Shown here: piece after piece, positions 1 through 6,887 of the stretch
Position numbering within the stretch: position 1 is the stretch's first letter
Layout of the letters: every line of letters starts with the position of its first letter
Assembly (NCBI GenBank): GCA_029907055.1
Contig: JARYMO010000017.1
Coordinates: forward strand, 1 to 12,866
Length of the DNA: 12,866 nucleotides
DNA from: Syntrophomonadaceae bacterium
GTDB lineage: Bacteria; Bacillota; Syntrophomonadia; Syntrophomonadales; Syntrophothermaceae
Reading direction: 5' to 3'
Position numbers and translations under genes: made by a program
Notes under the pieces: generated by a model
Told to the model about the DNA's origin: nothing
Database searches by the model: none
The model's input: the letters and a program-made list of their open reading frames with translations, nothing else

Positions 1-259
1 GGTTGGAAAAGAGCAAGCCCACCGCCTGTTTGATGCGGGGGCCTTGCGTGCGGTCCCGCGTGTCCATTCCCAGCACCTTGACCGTGCCCTGCGCGGGTAC
101 CAGTATGCCGTTCAGCAGCCTGGCCAGGGTAGACTTGCCAGACCCGTTGCGCCCCAGCACGGCCACGAACTCGCCTGGGCCAACCGCCAGGCTCAGGTTG
201 CGCAGGGCGGGAGTTGTGCTCCCCGGATACGCGTAGGTGACCCGGGTGACCTCGATCAT
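1..259 (-). CDS. ecfA1: ECF transporter ATP-binding protein EcfA, N-terminal part (runs off window)
   Basis: This is the first 86 codons of an ABC ATPase that continues past base 1. EcfA subunits hydrolyse ATP to drive vitamin or metal uptake through the membrane protein EcfT and interchangeable S-components. The product begins MIEVTRVTYAYPG and has an aromatic A-loop near Tyr9/Tyr11. The Walker A P-loop is GRNGSGKST at residues 36-44. The Q-loop region reads VGLLFSN at 80-86, with Ser85 where family members usually have Gln. The ATG at 259-257 lies 8 bases after the rplQ stop, with no strong Shine-Dalgarno, so it is probably translated by coupling to rplQ. In Bacillota ecfA1-ecfA2-ecfT commonly follow rplQ, which supports the assignment. 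The choice of A1 over A2 rests on position only, because the distinguishing C-terminal half is outside the window. Confidence 0.88.
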   Translation of the reverse strand, partial: MIEVTRVTYAYPGSTTPALRNLSLAVGPGEFVAVLGRNGSGKSTLARLLNGILVPAQGTVKVLGMDTRDRTQGPRIKQAVGLLFSN

Positions 260-267
260 CGCCAGCG

Positions 268-606
268 CTACACCAGCTCCAGCAGTACCATGGGGGAGCC
301 GTCACCGCGGCGGTAGCCCGTCTTGGTGATGCGCACGTAGCCACCCGGCCGCTCGCGGTAGCGCTCTGCCAGTTCCCCGAAGACCTTGTGTACCGCCGCC
401 TCGTCGGTGAGATAGGCCAGCGCCTGCCGGCGCGCATGCAGGTCCCCCCGCTTGCCCAGCGTGATCATCTTGTCGGCCAGGCGCACGATCTCCTTGCCCC
501 GACACTCGGTGGTGGACATCTTTCCGCTGTTGAGGAGCGAAGTCACCGCGTTGCGCAGCATTGCACGCCGCTGGCTGCTTCTCAGCCCCAGTTTACGATA
601 CCCCAT
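268..606 (-). CDS. rplQ: 50S ribosomal protein L17
   Basis: L17 is a large-subunit protein near the polypeptide exit tunnel. The 112-residue product matches the compact bacterial form. It begins MGYRKLGL and has the family block ADKMITLGKRGDLHARRQAL at about 44-63. It ends with a YRERPGGYVRI segment (83-93) and a C-terminal MVLLELV. It starts with ATG 16 bases after the rpoA stop, behind a purine-rich GGGGAGAG stretch that serves as a moderate ribosome binding site. Its position as the last ribosomal gene of the alpha part, directly after rpoA, is the usual one. Nothing is truncated. Confidence 0.97.
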   Translation of the reverse strand: MGYRKLGLRSSQRRAMLRNAVTSLLNSGKMSTTECRGKEIVRLADKMITLGKRGDLHARRQALAYLTDEAAVHKVFGELAERYRERPGGYVRITKTGYRRGDGSPMVLLELV

Positions 607-622
607 CGACGCTCTCCCCTCT

Positions 623-1570
623 CTACTCCTCGGGCTTCTTAAAGGAAAGGCCCAGTTCTTTAAGTTTCCGCTCGATTTCGTCGAGCGACTTCTGTCCCAG
701 GTTGCGAATCTTGCCCATCTCTTCCCGCGTCCGCTCCACCAGGTCGCCCACGGTGTGGATGCTCGCGCGCTTCAGGCCGTTGGACGCGCGCACCGAAAGC
801 TCGAGTTCCTCGATGGACATCTCCAGCACCTTGTTCTTTTTCTCTTCTTCCTTCTCCACCAGGATCTCGACCCCGCCAAAGCTGTCGTTGATCTCGCTGA
901 AGAGCTTGAGGTACTCGATCAGTATCTGGGCCGAGAGGCTCACCGCCTCGTCGGGCGTGATACTGCCATTGGTCCACACGTCCAGCATCAGCCGGTCGTA
1001 GTCAGTCACCCGCCCCACGCGGGCATTCTCCACCACGAAGTTGACCTTCCGCACCGGTGTGAAGATGGAGTCGACGGGAATCAGGCCAATGACGTTCTCG
1101 TCCTTCTTCTTCTGGTCGGCGCTGACGTAGCCCCGCCCGCGCTCGACGGTCATCTCCATGTTCAGTTCCGCCCCCTCACCCAGGGTGGCGATGTGCAGGT
1201 CGGGATTGAGGATCTCCACCTCGGCGTCGCGGGTAATGTCGGCCGCCTTGACCTCCTTGCTCCCCCGCTGCTCGATGCGGATGATCTTGGGTTCCTCGGA
1301 GTCGTACTTGAGCACCAGCTGCTTGAGGTTGAGGATGATCTCGGTGGTGTCCTCCAGCACGCCCGGGATGGTCGAGAACTCGTGCAGCACCCCGTCAATC
1401 TTGATCGAGCTTACCGCCGCTCCGGGCAACGAAGAGAGCAGCACCCGCCGCAGCGAGTTGCCCAGGGTAATGCCAAACCCGCGCTCCAACGGTTCGATCA
1501 CGAACCTCCCGTAGCAGTTGTCAGCGCTTCTCTCTACGCAGTCGATGCGGGGCTTTTCTATCTCCAGCAT
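623..1570 (-). CDS. rpoA: DNA-directed RNA polymerase subunit alpha
   Basis: The alpha subunit dimerises to nucleate assembly of RNA polymerase, and its C-terminal domain binds UP elements and activators. The 315-residue length is typical of Bacillota. The N-terminal domain has the dimerisation block RGFGITLGNSLRRVLLSS at 30-47, followed by the insert domain to about residue 170 and the remainder of the N-terminal domain to about 235. A charged linker (KEEEKKNK, about 240-247) leads to the C-terminal domain (about 250-310). Residues equivalent to E. coli Arg265, Asn268 and Lys298 are present as Arg261, Asn264 and Lys294, so DNA contacts should be intact. The ATG is preceded by a strong AAGGAGG site. 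The 52-base space from rpsD is one of the larger gaps in this cluster; I saw no promoter in it. Confidence 0.99.
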   Translation of the reverse strand: MLEIEKPRIDCVERSADNCYGRFVIEPLERGFGITLGNSLRRVLLSSLPGAAVSSIKIDGVLHEFSTIPGVLEDTTEIILNLKQLVLKYDSEEPKIIRIEQRGSKEVKAADITRDAEVEILNPDLHIATLGEGAELNMEMTVERGRGYVSADQKKKDENVIGLIPVDSIFTPVRKVNFVVENARVGRVTDYDRLMLDVWTNGSITPDEAVSLSAQILIEYLKLFSEINDSFGGVEILVEKEEEKKNKVLEMSIEELELSVRASNGLKRASIHTVGDLVERTREEMGKIRNLGQKSLDEIERKLKELGLSFKKPEE

Positions 1571-1622
1571 TCACTGTCCTCCTTCTCGAGGGTTGCGCCT
1601 TCGCTGCAGGCCAACGCCCCGC

Positions 1623-2252
1623 TTACCGCGAGTACAGCTCGACAATCAGGTGCTCGTCGATGGGAGCGTCGATCTGCTCGCGTTTCGGGTAGGCTATCAC
1701 TCTCCCGGTCAGCGTCTCCGCGTTGATCTCCAGCCACTCGGGAGGAGTCCGGTAGGCGGCCTGCGCCTGCAGTTCCTTGAACTTGGGGGATTCCTTGCTC
1801 TTCTCCCGCACCGAGATGGTGTCCCCCACCTTGACCAGCATGGAGGGGATGTTCACCTTGCGCCCGTTGACCAGGAAGTGCCCGTGGTTCACCAGCTGGC
1901 GCGCCTCCTTGCGCGAGGAGCCCAGGCCCATGCGGTAGACCACGTTATCCAGGCGCCGCTCCAGCATGGTCAGCAGGTTGTCGCCGGTGACCCCCGCCTG
2001 GCGGTCTGCCTTCTCGAAGTAGTTCCGGAACTGGCGTTCCTGTACGCCGTAGAAGCGCTTGGCCTTCTGTTTCTCACGCAACTGCAGCCCGTACTCGGTC
2101 GGTTTGCCGCGCCGGCTCTTGCCGTGCTGGCCAGGGATGTAGGGCTTCTTCTCCAGGCTGCACTTCTCCGAGTAGCACCGCTCGCCTTTCAGGTACAGCT
2201 TCTCCGCCTCCCGGCGGCACAAGCGACATACTGACCCTGTATACCTGCCCAC
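1623..2252 (-). CDS. rpsD: 30S ribosomal protein S4 (zinc-binding form)
   Basis: S4 binds the 5' domain of 16S rRNA early in 30S assembly and contributes to decoding fidelity. The 209-residue protein carries four N-terminal cysteines, Cys9, Cys12, Cys26 and Cys31. This is the same spacing as the zinc site of Thermus S4, so this is the zinc-binding (C+) version. The S4 RNA-binding domain spans roughly 97-160. The start codon is GTG at 2252-2250, chosen because it gives the standard MGRYTG N-terminus and follows an AAGGGGG ribosome binding site. In many Bacillota rpsD is a separate gene with its own leader. Here it sits inside the alpha part, 15 bases after rpsK, and I see no S4 leader structure. 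Confidence 0.98.
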   Translation of the reverse strand: MGRYTGSVCRLCRREAEKLYLKGERCYSEKCSLEKKPYIPGQHGKSRRGKPTEYGLQLREKQKAKRFYGVQERQFRNYFEKADRQAGVTGDNLLTMLERRLDNVVYRMGLGSSRKEARQLVNHGHFLVNGRKVNIPSMLVKVGDTISVREKSKESPKFKELQAQAAYRTPPEWLEINAETLTGRVIAYPKREQIDAPIDEHLIVELYSR

Positions 2253-2267
2253 TCTCGTTCTACCCCC

Positions 2268-2660
2268 TTACACTCTTCTTCTCTTGGGCGGACGGCAGCC
2301 ATTGTGGGGGATGGGCGTGACATCCTTGATGAGGCTCACGTCGAGCCCCGCCGCCTGCAGGGAGCGGATGGCTGCTTCGCGTCCGGCCCCCGGCCCCTTC
2401 ACGTAGCACTCCACTTCCCGCATCCCGTGTTCCATGGCCGCCCGCGCAGCACTGTCAGCCGCCTGCTGGGCCGCGTAGGGCGTGCTCTTGCGCGATCCCT
2501 TGAACCCCGCGGTGCCTGCACTGGCCCACGAGATAACGTTCCCCTTGCGATCGGTGATGGTGATGACGGTGTTGTTGAACGTGGAGCGGATGTGCGCAAT
2601 GCCGTGATCGATGTTCTTCCGCTCTTTCTTCTTGACCCTGGTGCTGGGCTTACGCGCCAT
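2268..2660 (-). CDS. rpsK: 30S ribosomal protein S11
   Basis: S11 sits on the 30S platform near the E site and the mRNA exit. The product is 130 residues, beginning MARKPSTRVKKKERKN. It has the conserved GPGAGREAAIRSL segment (89-101) and the invariant C-terminal PIPHNGCRPPKRRRV (116-130). The reading frame stays open upstream into rpsM, but the ATG at 2660-2658 matches the family N-terminus. It is preceded by AAAGGGGAT at proper spacing, so the longer version is not used. It lies 17 bases after rpsM. Confidence 0.98.
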   Translation of the reverse strand: MARKPSTRVKKKERKNIDHGIAHIRSTFNNTVITITDRKGNVISWASAGTAGFKGSRKSTPYAAQQAADSAARAAMEHGMREVECYVKGPGAGREAAIRSLQAAGLDVSLIKDVTPIPHNGCRPPKRRRV

Positions 2661-2677
2661 GCCTGGTATCCCCTTTC

Positions 2678-3049
2678 TTACTTCTTCCTCTTGGCTCCAA
2701 CCGTCCGACGCGGCCCTTTGCGCGTGCGCGCGTTGGTCTTGGTCCGCTGGCCGCGCACCGGCAGCCCGCGCCGGTGCCGGATGCCACGGTAGCATCCGAT
2801 ATCCATCAGGCGCTTGATGCTCATGGTGATCTCGCGCCGCAGGTCGCCTTCGACGCGGTAGTTGCGGTCGATGTTGTCCCTCAGGCGAGAGATTTCTTCC
2901 TCGGTGAGGTCCTTGACCCGGGTGTCAGGGTTGACACCGGTTTCCGCCACGATCTTCTCCGCGGTGGAGCGGCCAATGCCGAAGATGTACGTGAGGGCCA
3001 CGACGATTCGCTTGTCGCGGGGTAAGTCTACACCTGCCAAACGTGCCAT
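2678..3049 (-). CDS. rpsM: 30S ribosomal protein S13
   Basis: S13 is in the head of the small subunit, contacts the P-site tRNA and forms intersubunit bridges with L5. The protein is 123 residues, starting MARLAGVDLPRDKRI. A helix-two-turn-helix region includes YIFGIGRSTAEKI at 21-33. The signature GCYRGIRHRRGLPVRGQRT lies at 85-103, and a basic tail ends in KRKK. The ATG follows a near-perfect GGAGGTGA Shine-Dalgarno. It is the first gene of the alpha part, 17 bases after rpmJ. Confidence 0.98.
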   Translation of the reverse strand: MARLAGVDLPRDKRIVVALTYIFGIGRSTAEKIVAETGVNPDTRVKDLTEEEISRLRDNIDRNYRVEGDLRREITMSIKRLMDIGCYRGIRHRRGLPVRGQRTKTNARTRKGPRRTVGAKRKK

Positions 3050-3066
3050 GTCAATTCACCTCCACC

Positions 3067-3180
3067 CTAACCTTGTCTCTGCTTGTGCTTGGGGTTCTCG
3101 CAGATTATCATGACCCTGCCCTTGCGCTTGATGATCTTGCACTTCTCGCACATGGGTTTGACTGACGGCTTGACCTTCAC
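3067..3180 (-). CDS. rpmJ: 50S ribosomal protein L36 (zinc-binding form)
   Basis: L36 is the smallest large-subunit protein, stabilising 23S rRNA folds near the base of the central protuberance. I translated this 37-residue gene directly from the minus strand. It begins (GTG)KVKPSVKPMCEKCK and ends NPKHKQRQG. Cys11, Cys14, Cys27 and His32 form the C-x2-C-x12-C-x4-H zinc ribbon, so this is the zinc-binding form. The start is GTG at 3180-3178, behind a GAAGGGGGT ribosome binding site. The nearest upstream ATG is out of frame and hits a stop at once. It lies 50 bases after infA and 17 before rpsM, the standard position. Confidence 0.96.
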   Translation of the reverse strand: MKVKPSVKPMCEKCKIIKRKGRVMIICENPKHKQRQG

Positions 3181-3230
3181 TCCATTGACCCCCTTCACCT
3201 GGCGACAACCGCAGGGCTGCCGCGGAACTC

Positions 3231-3452
3231 TCACTTGTAGCGGTAGATGATACGGCCGCGGTTCAGGTCGTATGGCGAGAGTTCGACAGTGACCCGGTCC
3301 CCGGGCAGGATGCGGATGAAATTCATGCGCATCTTCCCCGAAATGTGGGCGAGGACCTTGTGGCCGTTGTCGAGTTCCACCCTGAACATGGCATTGGGGA
3401 GCGGCTCTATGACTCTCCCTTCGACTTCAATCACGTCTTCCTTGTTGGCCAT
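3231..3452 (-). CDS. infA: Translation initiation factor IF-1
   Basis: IF-1 occupies the A site of the 30S subunit during initiation and assists IF-2 and IF-3. The 73-residue product is a single S1-type OB fold, starting MANKEDVIEVEG. Typical motifs are LPNAMFRVEL (18-27), GHKVLAHISGKMR (30-42) and LPGDRVTVELSPYDL (49-63). The ATG lies only 3 bases after the stop of the KOW-protein gene, with an AAGGAGG site inside that gene's end, so the two are probably translationally coupled. Confidence 0.98.
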   Translation of the reverse strand: MANKEDVIEVEGRVIEPLPNAMFRVELDNGHKVLAHISGKMRMNFIRILPGDRVTVELSPYDLNRGRIIYRYK

Positions 3453-3455
3453 CTT

Positions 3456-3773
3456 TCAGCCCTCCTTCCCGGGTCGCTCTTCCCTCTCGAGCAGTCCTGC
3501 TATCTCCAGCCTGATGTCCTCGTCCCGCAGCGGCTCGCCCCGGGCCAGCCGCTGGCGGAGGCCCTCCGCCGTCATGCGCGTCACGCGCAGGTGCTTGAGA
3601 CTCTTGAGCTTGGGGTTGGCGACCTTACGCAAGTCGCCGTCTGCTACCATCACCAGCTTGTCGTCCACCACGTCAACGATGAGGAAGGGCCTCCCCCGGT
3701 CGCGACCGGCCCGCGAGTAGGCCAGGCGTCCGCGCAACTCAGCGTCCACCGCTCCCACCCCCGTCATTGCCAT
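3456..3773 (-). CDS. KOW-domain RNA-binding protein (L14e/L6e-like, Bacillota type)
   Basis: This small basic protein (105 residues from this start) resembles the KOW-domain RNA-binding proteins often found between map and infA in Clostridia-type Bacillota, which are related to archaeal/eukaryotic L14e. The recognisable core is GRDRGRPFLIVDVVDDKLVMVADGDLRKV, at about residues 23-51. It is followed by a basic NPKLKSLKHLRV stretch and a charged C-terminal helix. The frame is open far upstream, but only two starts make sense. ATG at 3773-3771 has a GGAG 11 bases upstream and overlaps map by 10 bases. ATG at 3767-3765 forms an ATGA overlap with the map stop (103 residues). Function is inferred: RNA binding, perhaps ribosome-associated. 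Family membership is likely, the exact role unknown. Confidence 0.85.
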   Translation of the reverse strand: MAMTGVGAVDAELRGRLAYSRAGRDRGRPFLIVDVVDDKLVMVADGDLRKVANPKLKSLKHLRVTRMTAEGLRQRLARGEPLRDEDIRLEIAGLLEREERPGKEG

Positions 3774-4513
3774 CGCGTCAGGATCTCCGGCCCGTTGGAG
3801 GTGATGGCTACCGTATGCTCGAAGTGGGCGGAATACCTGCCATCCACTGTCACCACGGTCCAGTTGTCGTCCAGGGTTTCCACGTCGAACCCGCCCAGGT
3901 TGACCATCGGTTCGATGGCCAGGGTCATTCCCGGCTTGAGCAGCGGCCCGCGGTTGGGACGCCCGTAATTCGGAACCGGCGGGTCTTCGTGCATCTGTTT
4001 GCCGATGCCGTGCCCCACGTACTGTCGCACCACTGAGCACCGGTGCGCCTCGGCGTGCCGCTGAATAGCATGCGAGATGTCGCTCAGGTGCCGGCCTGCT
4101 TCCGCCATCTCGATGCCGCGGTAGAGGCATTCCTCGGCGACGCGCAGGAGCTCGGCCACCTCCGGCTCTACCTCCCCTACCGCCACGGTTATGGCCGCAT
4201 CTCCGAAGTACCCTTCGACCACCGCTCCCATGTCGATGCTGACGATGTCGCCGGGCTTCAATCTCCGCGGCCCGGGGATGCCGTGCACCACTTGCTCGTT
4301 CACTGACGTGCAGATGGTGGCCGGAAACCCATTGTAGCCCTTGAAGGCCGGCCGGGCCCCCAGCTTGCGCACCGTGCGCTCGGCCAGTTCGTCCAGGCTG
4401 GCAGTCGTTACCCCGGGCCGCACGGCCTCCCTGAGTTCCTGCAGGGTCACCGCCACTACGGAGCCGGCCTTGCGCATCAGTTCCAGTTCACGCTCGGTCT
4501 TGATGGATATCAT
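3764..4513 (-). CDS. map: Type I methionine aminopeptidase
   Basis: Map removes the initiator methionine from nascent proteins at the ribosome, using a two-metal centre. The 249-residue protein is the short type Ia form without an N-terminal zinc-finger extension. The metal ligands are all present: Asp94 (SIDMGA), Asp105, His168 (GHGIG), Glu201 (IEPM) and Glu232 (FEHT). The substrate-contacting His77 (VVHGIP) is also there. The ATG overlaps the adk stop by 4 bases (ATGA), indicating coupled translation. Its own TGA overlaps the start of the KOW gene. Confidence 0.99.
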   Translation of the reverse strand: MISIKTERELELMRKAGSVVAVTLQELREAVRPGVTTASLDELAERTVRKLGARPAFKGYNGFPATICTSVNEQVVHGIPGPRRLKPGDIVSIDMGAVVEGYFGDAAITVAVGEVEPEVAELLRVAEECLYRGIEMAEAGRHLSDISHAIQRHAEAHRCSVVRQYVGHGIGKQMHEDPPVPNYGRPNRGPLLKPGMTLAIEPMVNLGGFDVETLDDNWTVVTVDGRYSAHFEHTVAITSNGPEILTRWQ

Positions 4514-5163
4514 GCATTCCTCCCCAGGGCTGCCTTGATGGCGGAAAACACCTGGTCGCGTCCCTGCTGGCCGTCGATGGTGACCAGCACCCCCTGGCGG
4601 CCATAGTAGTCTACCAGCGGGCTGGTTTCGGCCTCGTACACTTCCAGCCGCTTGCGCACCGTTTCCACCGCGGTGTCATCGCTGCGTTGCTGCAGGGCAT
4701 GGCCACACCGGTCACACACCCCCTGCTGCTGCGGCGGCTGAAACACCAGGTGGTACACGGACTTGCAGTTGGGGCAGGTGATACGCCCCGTCATCCGTTG
4801 CACCAGCACCTCGGTGGGGACCTCGATGTTCAGTACCAGGTCTACCTTGCGGCCAAGATCGTGCAGGATGCGGTCCAAGGCCTCGGCCTGTCGCTGGGTG
4901 CGGGGGAACCCGTCCAGGAGAAAGCCCCGCGCACAGTCGGCCTGGGCCAGGCGCTCGGCGACGATGCCAATGGTAACCTCATCCGGGACCAGTTGTCCCG
5001 CATCCATGTATTTCTTTGCTTCCATGCCCATGGGCGTGCCGTTGGCTACCGCCTCGCGGAACATGTCCCCGGTGGACACATGGGGAACGCCAGTTTCTTC
5101 CACAATCAGGACTGCCTGCGTACCCTTGCCCGCGCCCGGAGGCCCCATCAGAATAATGTTCAT
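4510..5163 (-). CDS. adk: Adenylate kinase (zinc-binding LID)
   Basis: Adk catalyses ATP + AMP to 2 ADP in the cytoplasm. The 217-residue protein has the P-loop GPPGAGKGT at 7-15, the AMP-binding region with STGDMFR (30-36) and FLLDGFPRTQ (81-90). It has a long LID with four cysteines, Cys130, Cys133, Cys150 and Cys153, the structural zinc site of Gram-positive adenylate kinases. An in-frame ATG at 5172 exists, but the GGGAGG ribosome binding site abuts it. The site is 9 bases from the ATG at 5163, which also gives the standard MNIILMGPPG start, so the shorter form is chosen. It lies 16 bases after secY and overlaps map by 4. Confidence 0.98.
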   Translation of the reverse strand: MNIILMGPPGAGKGTQAVLIVEETGVPHVSTGDMFREAVANGTPMGMEAKKYMDAGQLVPDEVTIGIVAERLAQADCARGFLLDGFPRTQRQAEALDRILHDLGRKVDLVLNIEVPTEVLVQRMTGRITCPNCKSVYHLVFQPPQQQGVCDRCGHALQQRSDDTAVETVRKRLEVYEAETSPLVDYYGRQGVLVTIDGQQGRDQVFSAIKAALGRNA

Positions 5164-5172
5164 CGCTCCCAT

Positions 5173-5178
5173 CCTCCC
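5173..5178 (-). promoter_or_regulatory. Shine-Dalgarno deciding the adk start
   Basis: GGGAGG on the minus strand ends 9 bases before the ATG at 5163. It directly touches the alternative ATG at 5172, leaving no spacer for that one. Confidence 0.75.
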
Positions 5179-5179
5179 A

Positions 5180-6445
5180 CTACTTGACGAAGCCCTCGTA
5201 GCTGCGCAGCAACAGGTGCGACTCGACCTGCTTCATGGTGTCCAGCGCCACGCCCACCACGATGAGCAGGGCAGTCCCGCCGAACCACAGCGAGGTGATG
5301 CCGGTGATGCTGATGACGAAGTTGGGCAGAATGGCCACGAAGGCCAGGAAAATCCCTCCCGCAAAGGTCAGCCGCGAGAGCACGCGATCGATGTAGTCGG
5401 CCGTGGGTCTGCCCGGCCGGATGCCCGGGATGAACCCCCCGTACTTCTTTATGTTCTCCGCCACGTCTACCGGGTTGAAGATGATGGCCACGTAGAAGTA
5501 GGTGAAGAAGACGATCAGCAGCGCGTAGAGTACATTGTACGGCACGGTGCCAAAGTGGAAATAGGTGTTGATGAAGCTGGTCACCGCCGACCGGGGGAAC
5601 CACGAGGCGATGGTGGCCGGGAACATCATCAGCGACATGCCGAAGATGACCGGGATGACGCCGCCCATGTTCACCCGCAGGGGCAGGAAGGTGCTCTGCC
5701 CCCCGTACACGCGGCGGCCCACCACTCGCTTGGCGTACTGCACCGGGATGCGGCGTTGCCCTTCATTCATGGCCACCAGCAGGGCAATGACCAGCAGGGC
5801 AATGACTACGAAGCTGAGGACGTTGAAGAACCCGATGGTGCCGGCGCTGTACAGCTGCACGATGCTGGCCAGTCCACTCGGGATACGGGCCACGATGCCG
5901 GCGAAGATGATGAGTGAGATGCCATTGCCGATGCCCTTTTCGGTGATCATCTCGCCGATCCACATCAACAGCGCCGTCCCCGCCGTCAGGCTGATGGTCA
6001 TGATCATGTACGAGCCGATGCCCGGGTTGTCCACCACCCCCGGGTAGCGACCCATAGCGATGGACATTCCGATGCCCTGGATGAACGCCAGGACCACCGT
6101 GAAGTAGCGCGTGTACTGGGTAATCTTCTTGCGCCCTTCCTCGCCCTCTTTCTGCAACCGCTCCAGCTTGGGGATGACCACCGTCAGCAGCTGCATGATG
6201 ATGGAGGCGTTGATGTAGGGGGTGATGCTCATCGCAAAGATGCTGAAACGCTTGAACGCACCGCCCGAGATGATGTCGAAGAACCCGAAGAGTTGGTTGT
6301 TGAGCAGCTTGGCGAAGGCCTCGGCGTCGATGCCCGGAACCGGGATATGGGCGCCGAAACGGAAAACCAGGAACATCCCCAGGGTGAACAGCACCTTGGT
6401 GCGCAGGTCTCCAACCTTCAGCGCCTGCTGGAACGACCCCAGCAC
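5180..6445 (-). CDS. secY: Preprotein translocase subunit SecY
   Basis: SecY is the channel of the SecYEG translocon in the cytoplasmic membrane. The 421-residue length and ten hydrophobic segments fit the family; the first covers about 17-36 and the last about 388-403. The plug region with SITPYINASIIMQL lies at about 73-86. The conserved GGQSTFLPLRVNMGGVIPVIF stretch starts at 248. The cytoplasmic loop GIRPGRPT at 341-348 carries the Arg needed for SecA-driven transport. The start is GTG at 6445-6443, one base after the rplO stop. A GAGGTGA ribosome binding site lies within the end of rplO, so SecY synthesis is probably coupled to L15. Confidence 0.99.
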   Translation of the reverse strand: MLGSFQQALKVGDLRTKVLFTLGMFLVFRFGAHIPVPGIDAEAFAKLLNNQLFGFFDIISGGAFKRFSIFAMSITPYINASIIMQLLTVVIPKLERLQKEGEEGRKKITQYTRYFTVVLAFIQGIGMSIAMGRYPGVVDNPGIGSYMIMTISLTAGTALLMWIGEMITEKGIGNGISLIIFAGIVARIPSGLASIVQLYSAGTIGFFNVLSFVVIALLVIALLVAMNEGQRRIPVQYAKRVVGRRVYGGQSTFLPLRVNMGGVIPVIFGMSLMMFPATIASWFPRSAVTSFINTYFHFGTVPYNVLYALLIVFFTYFYVAIIFNPVDVAENIKKYGGFIPGIRPGRPTADYIDRVLSRLTFAGGIFLAFVAILPNFVISITGITSLWFGGTALLIVVGVALDTMKQVESHLLLRSYEGFVK

Positions 6446-6446
6446 C

Positions 6447-6887
6447 TCAGATCACCTCGACCCTGCCGCCGCGCGCGGTAATCTTTTCCTCCGCCTGCCG
6501 GCTCACCTTGTGGGCCTGCACGGTGAGGTTCTTCTCCAGGTCGCCGTCGCCCAGGATCTTGATGCCGTCCTTGAACTTCTTCACCAGCCCCTGCGCCATC
6601 AGGAGTTCCGGGGTTACCACCGTTCCGTCTTCGAAACAGTTGAGGTCCCGGACGTTCACGATGGCGTACTCCTTCTTGAAGATATTGGTGAACCCGCGCT
6701 TGGGCAAGCGGCGCTGGAGCGGCATCTGCCCACCCTCAAAGCCCAGGCGGACGCCCCCGCCGGAGCGTGCCCACTGCCCCTTATGGCCGCGGGTCGATGT
6801 CTTGCCGTGTCCGGAGCCCATGCCCCGGCCCACGCGCTTGCGCCTGGTTGCCGAACCGGGCGCCGGATGTATCTCGTGCAACCTCAT
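6447..6887 (-). CDS. rplO: 50S ribosomal protein L15
   Basis: L15 is a late-assembling large-subunit protein with a long extended N-terminal region that threads into 23S rRNA. The 146 residues begin MRLHEIHPAPGSATRRKR. They show the glycine-rich RGMGSGHGKTSTRGHKG block (21-37), GFEGGQMPLQRRLPKRGF (49-66) and a globular C-terminal domain. The length is normal, so no L30 sequence has been fused to it. The ATG is preceded by AAGGAGGGAGG. The upstream neighbour is rpsE across a 106-base gap instead of the expected rpmD. Confidence 0.98.
   Translation of the reverse strand: MRLHEIHPAPGSATRRKRVGRGMGSGHGKTSTRGHKGQWARSGGGVRLGFEGGQMPLQRRLPKRGFTNIFKKEYAIVNVRDLNCFEDGTVVTPELLMAQGLVKKFKDGIKILGDGDLEKNLTVQAHKVSRQAEEKITARGGRVEVI

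Noticed and set aside
1571..1622. Hairpin or S4-binding leader between rpsD and rpoA
   Set aside because: Only a 4-bp GTTG/CAAC pairing with mismatched flanks is visible, too weak to call.
452..1726. 424-codon open frame on the plus strand
   Set aside because: It lies antisense to rpoA, with its ends over rplQ and rpsD. Its translation is low-complexity, rich in Leu, His, Asp and Val, as expected of the reverse of a GC-rich gene. No domain is recognisable.
2268..2795. 175-codon version of rpsK
   Set aside because: The extension lies over rpsM in another frame; the MARKPSTRV start at 2660 matches the family.
3181..3230. Hairpin or promoter between infA and rpmJ
   Set aside because: Only a 4-bp CCGC/GCGG pairing and no recognisable -35/-10 pair in 50 bases.
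3456..4130. 224-codon version of the KOW gene
   Set aside because: The extra N-terminal 119 residues run antiparallel in frame to nothing known and overlap map completely. The ribosome binding site and homology support a start at 3773 or 3767.
4763..5917. 384-codon open frame on the plus strand
   Set aside because: It is antisense to adk and secY. The His/Asp/Gly/Glu-rich composition mirrors codons of the real genes, and no family resemblance is seen.
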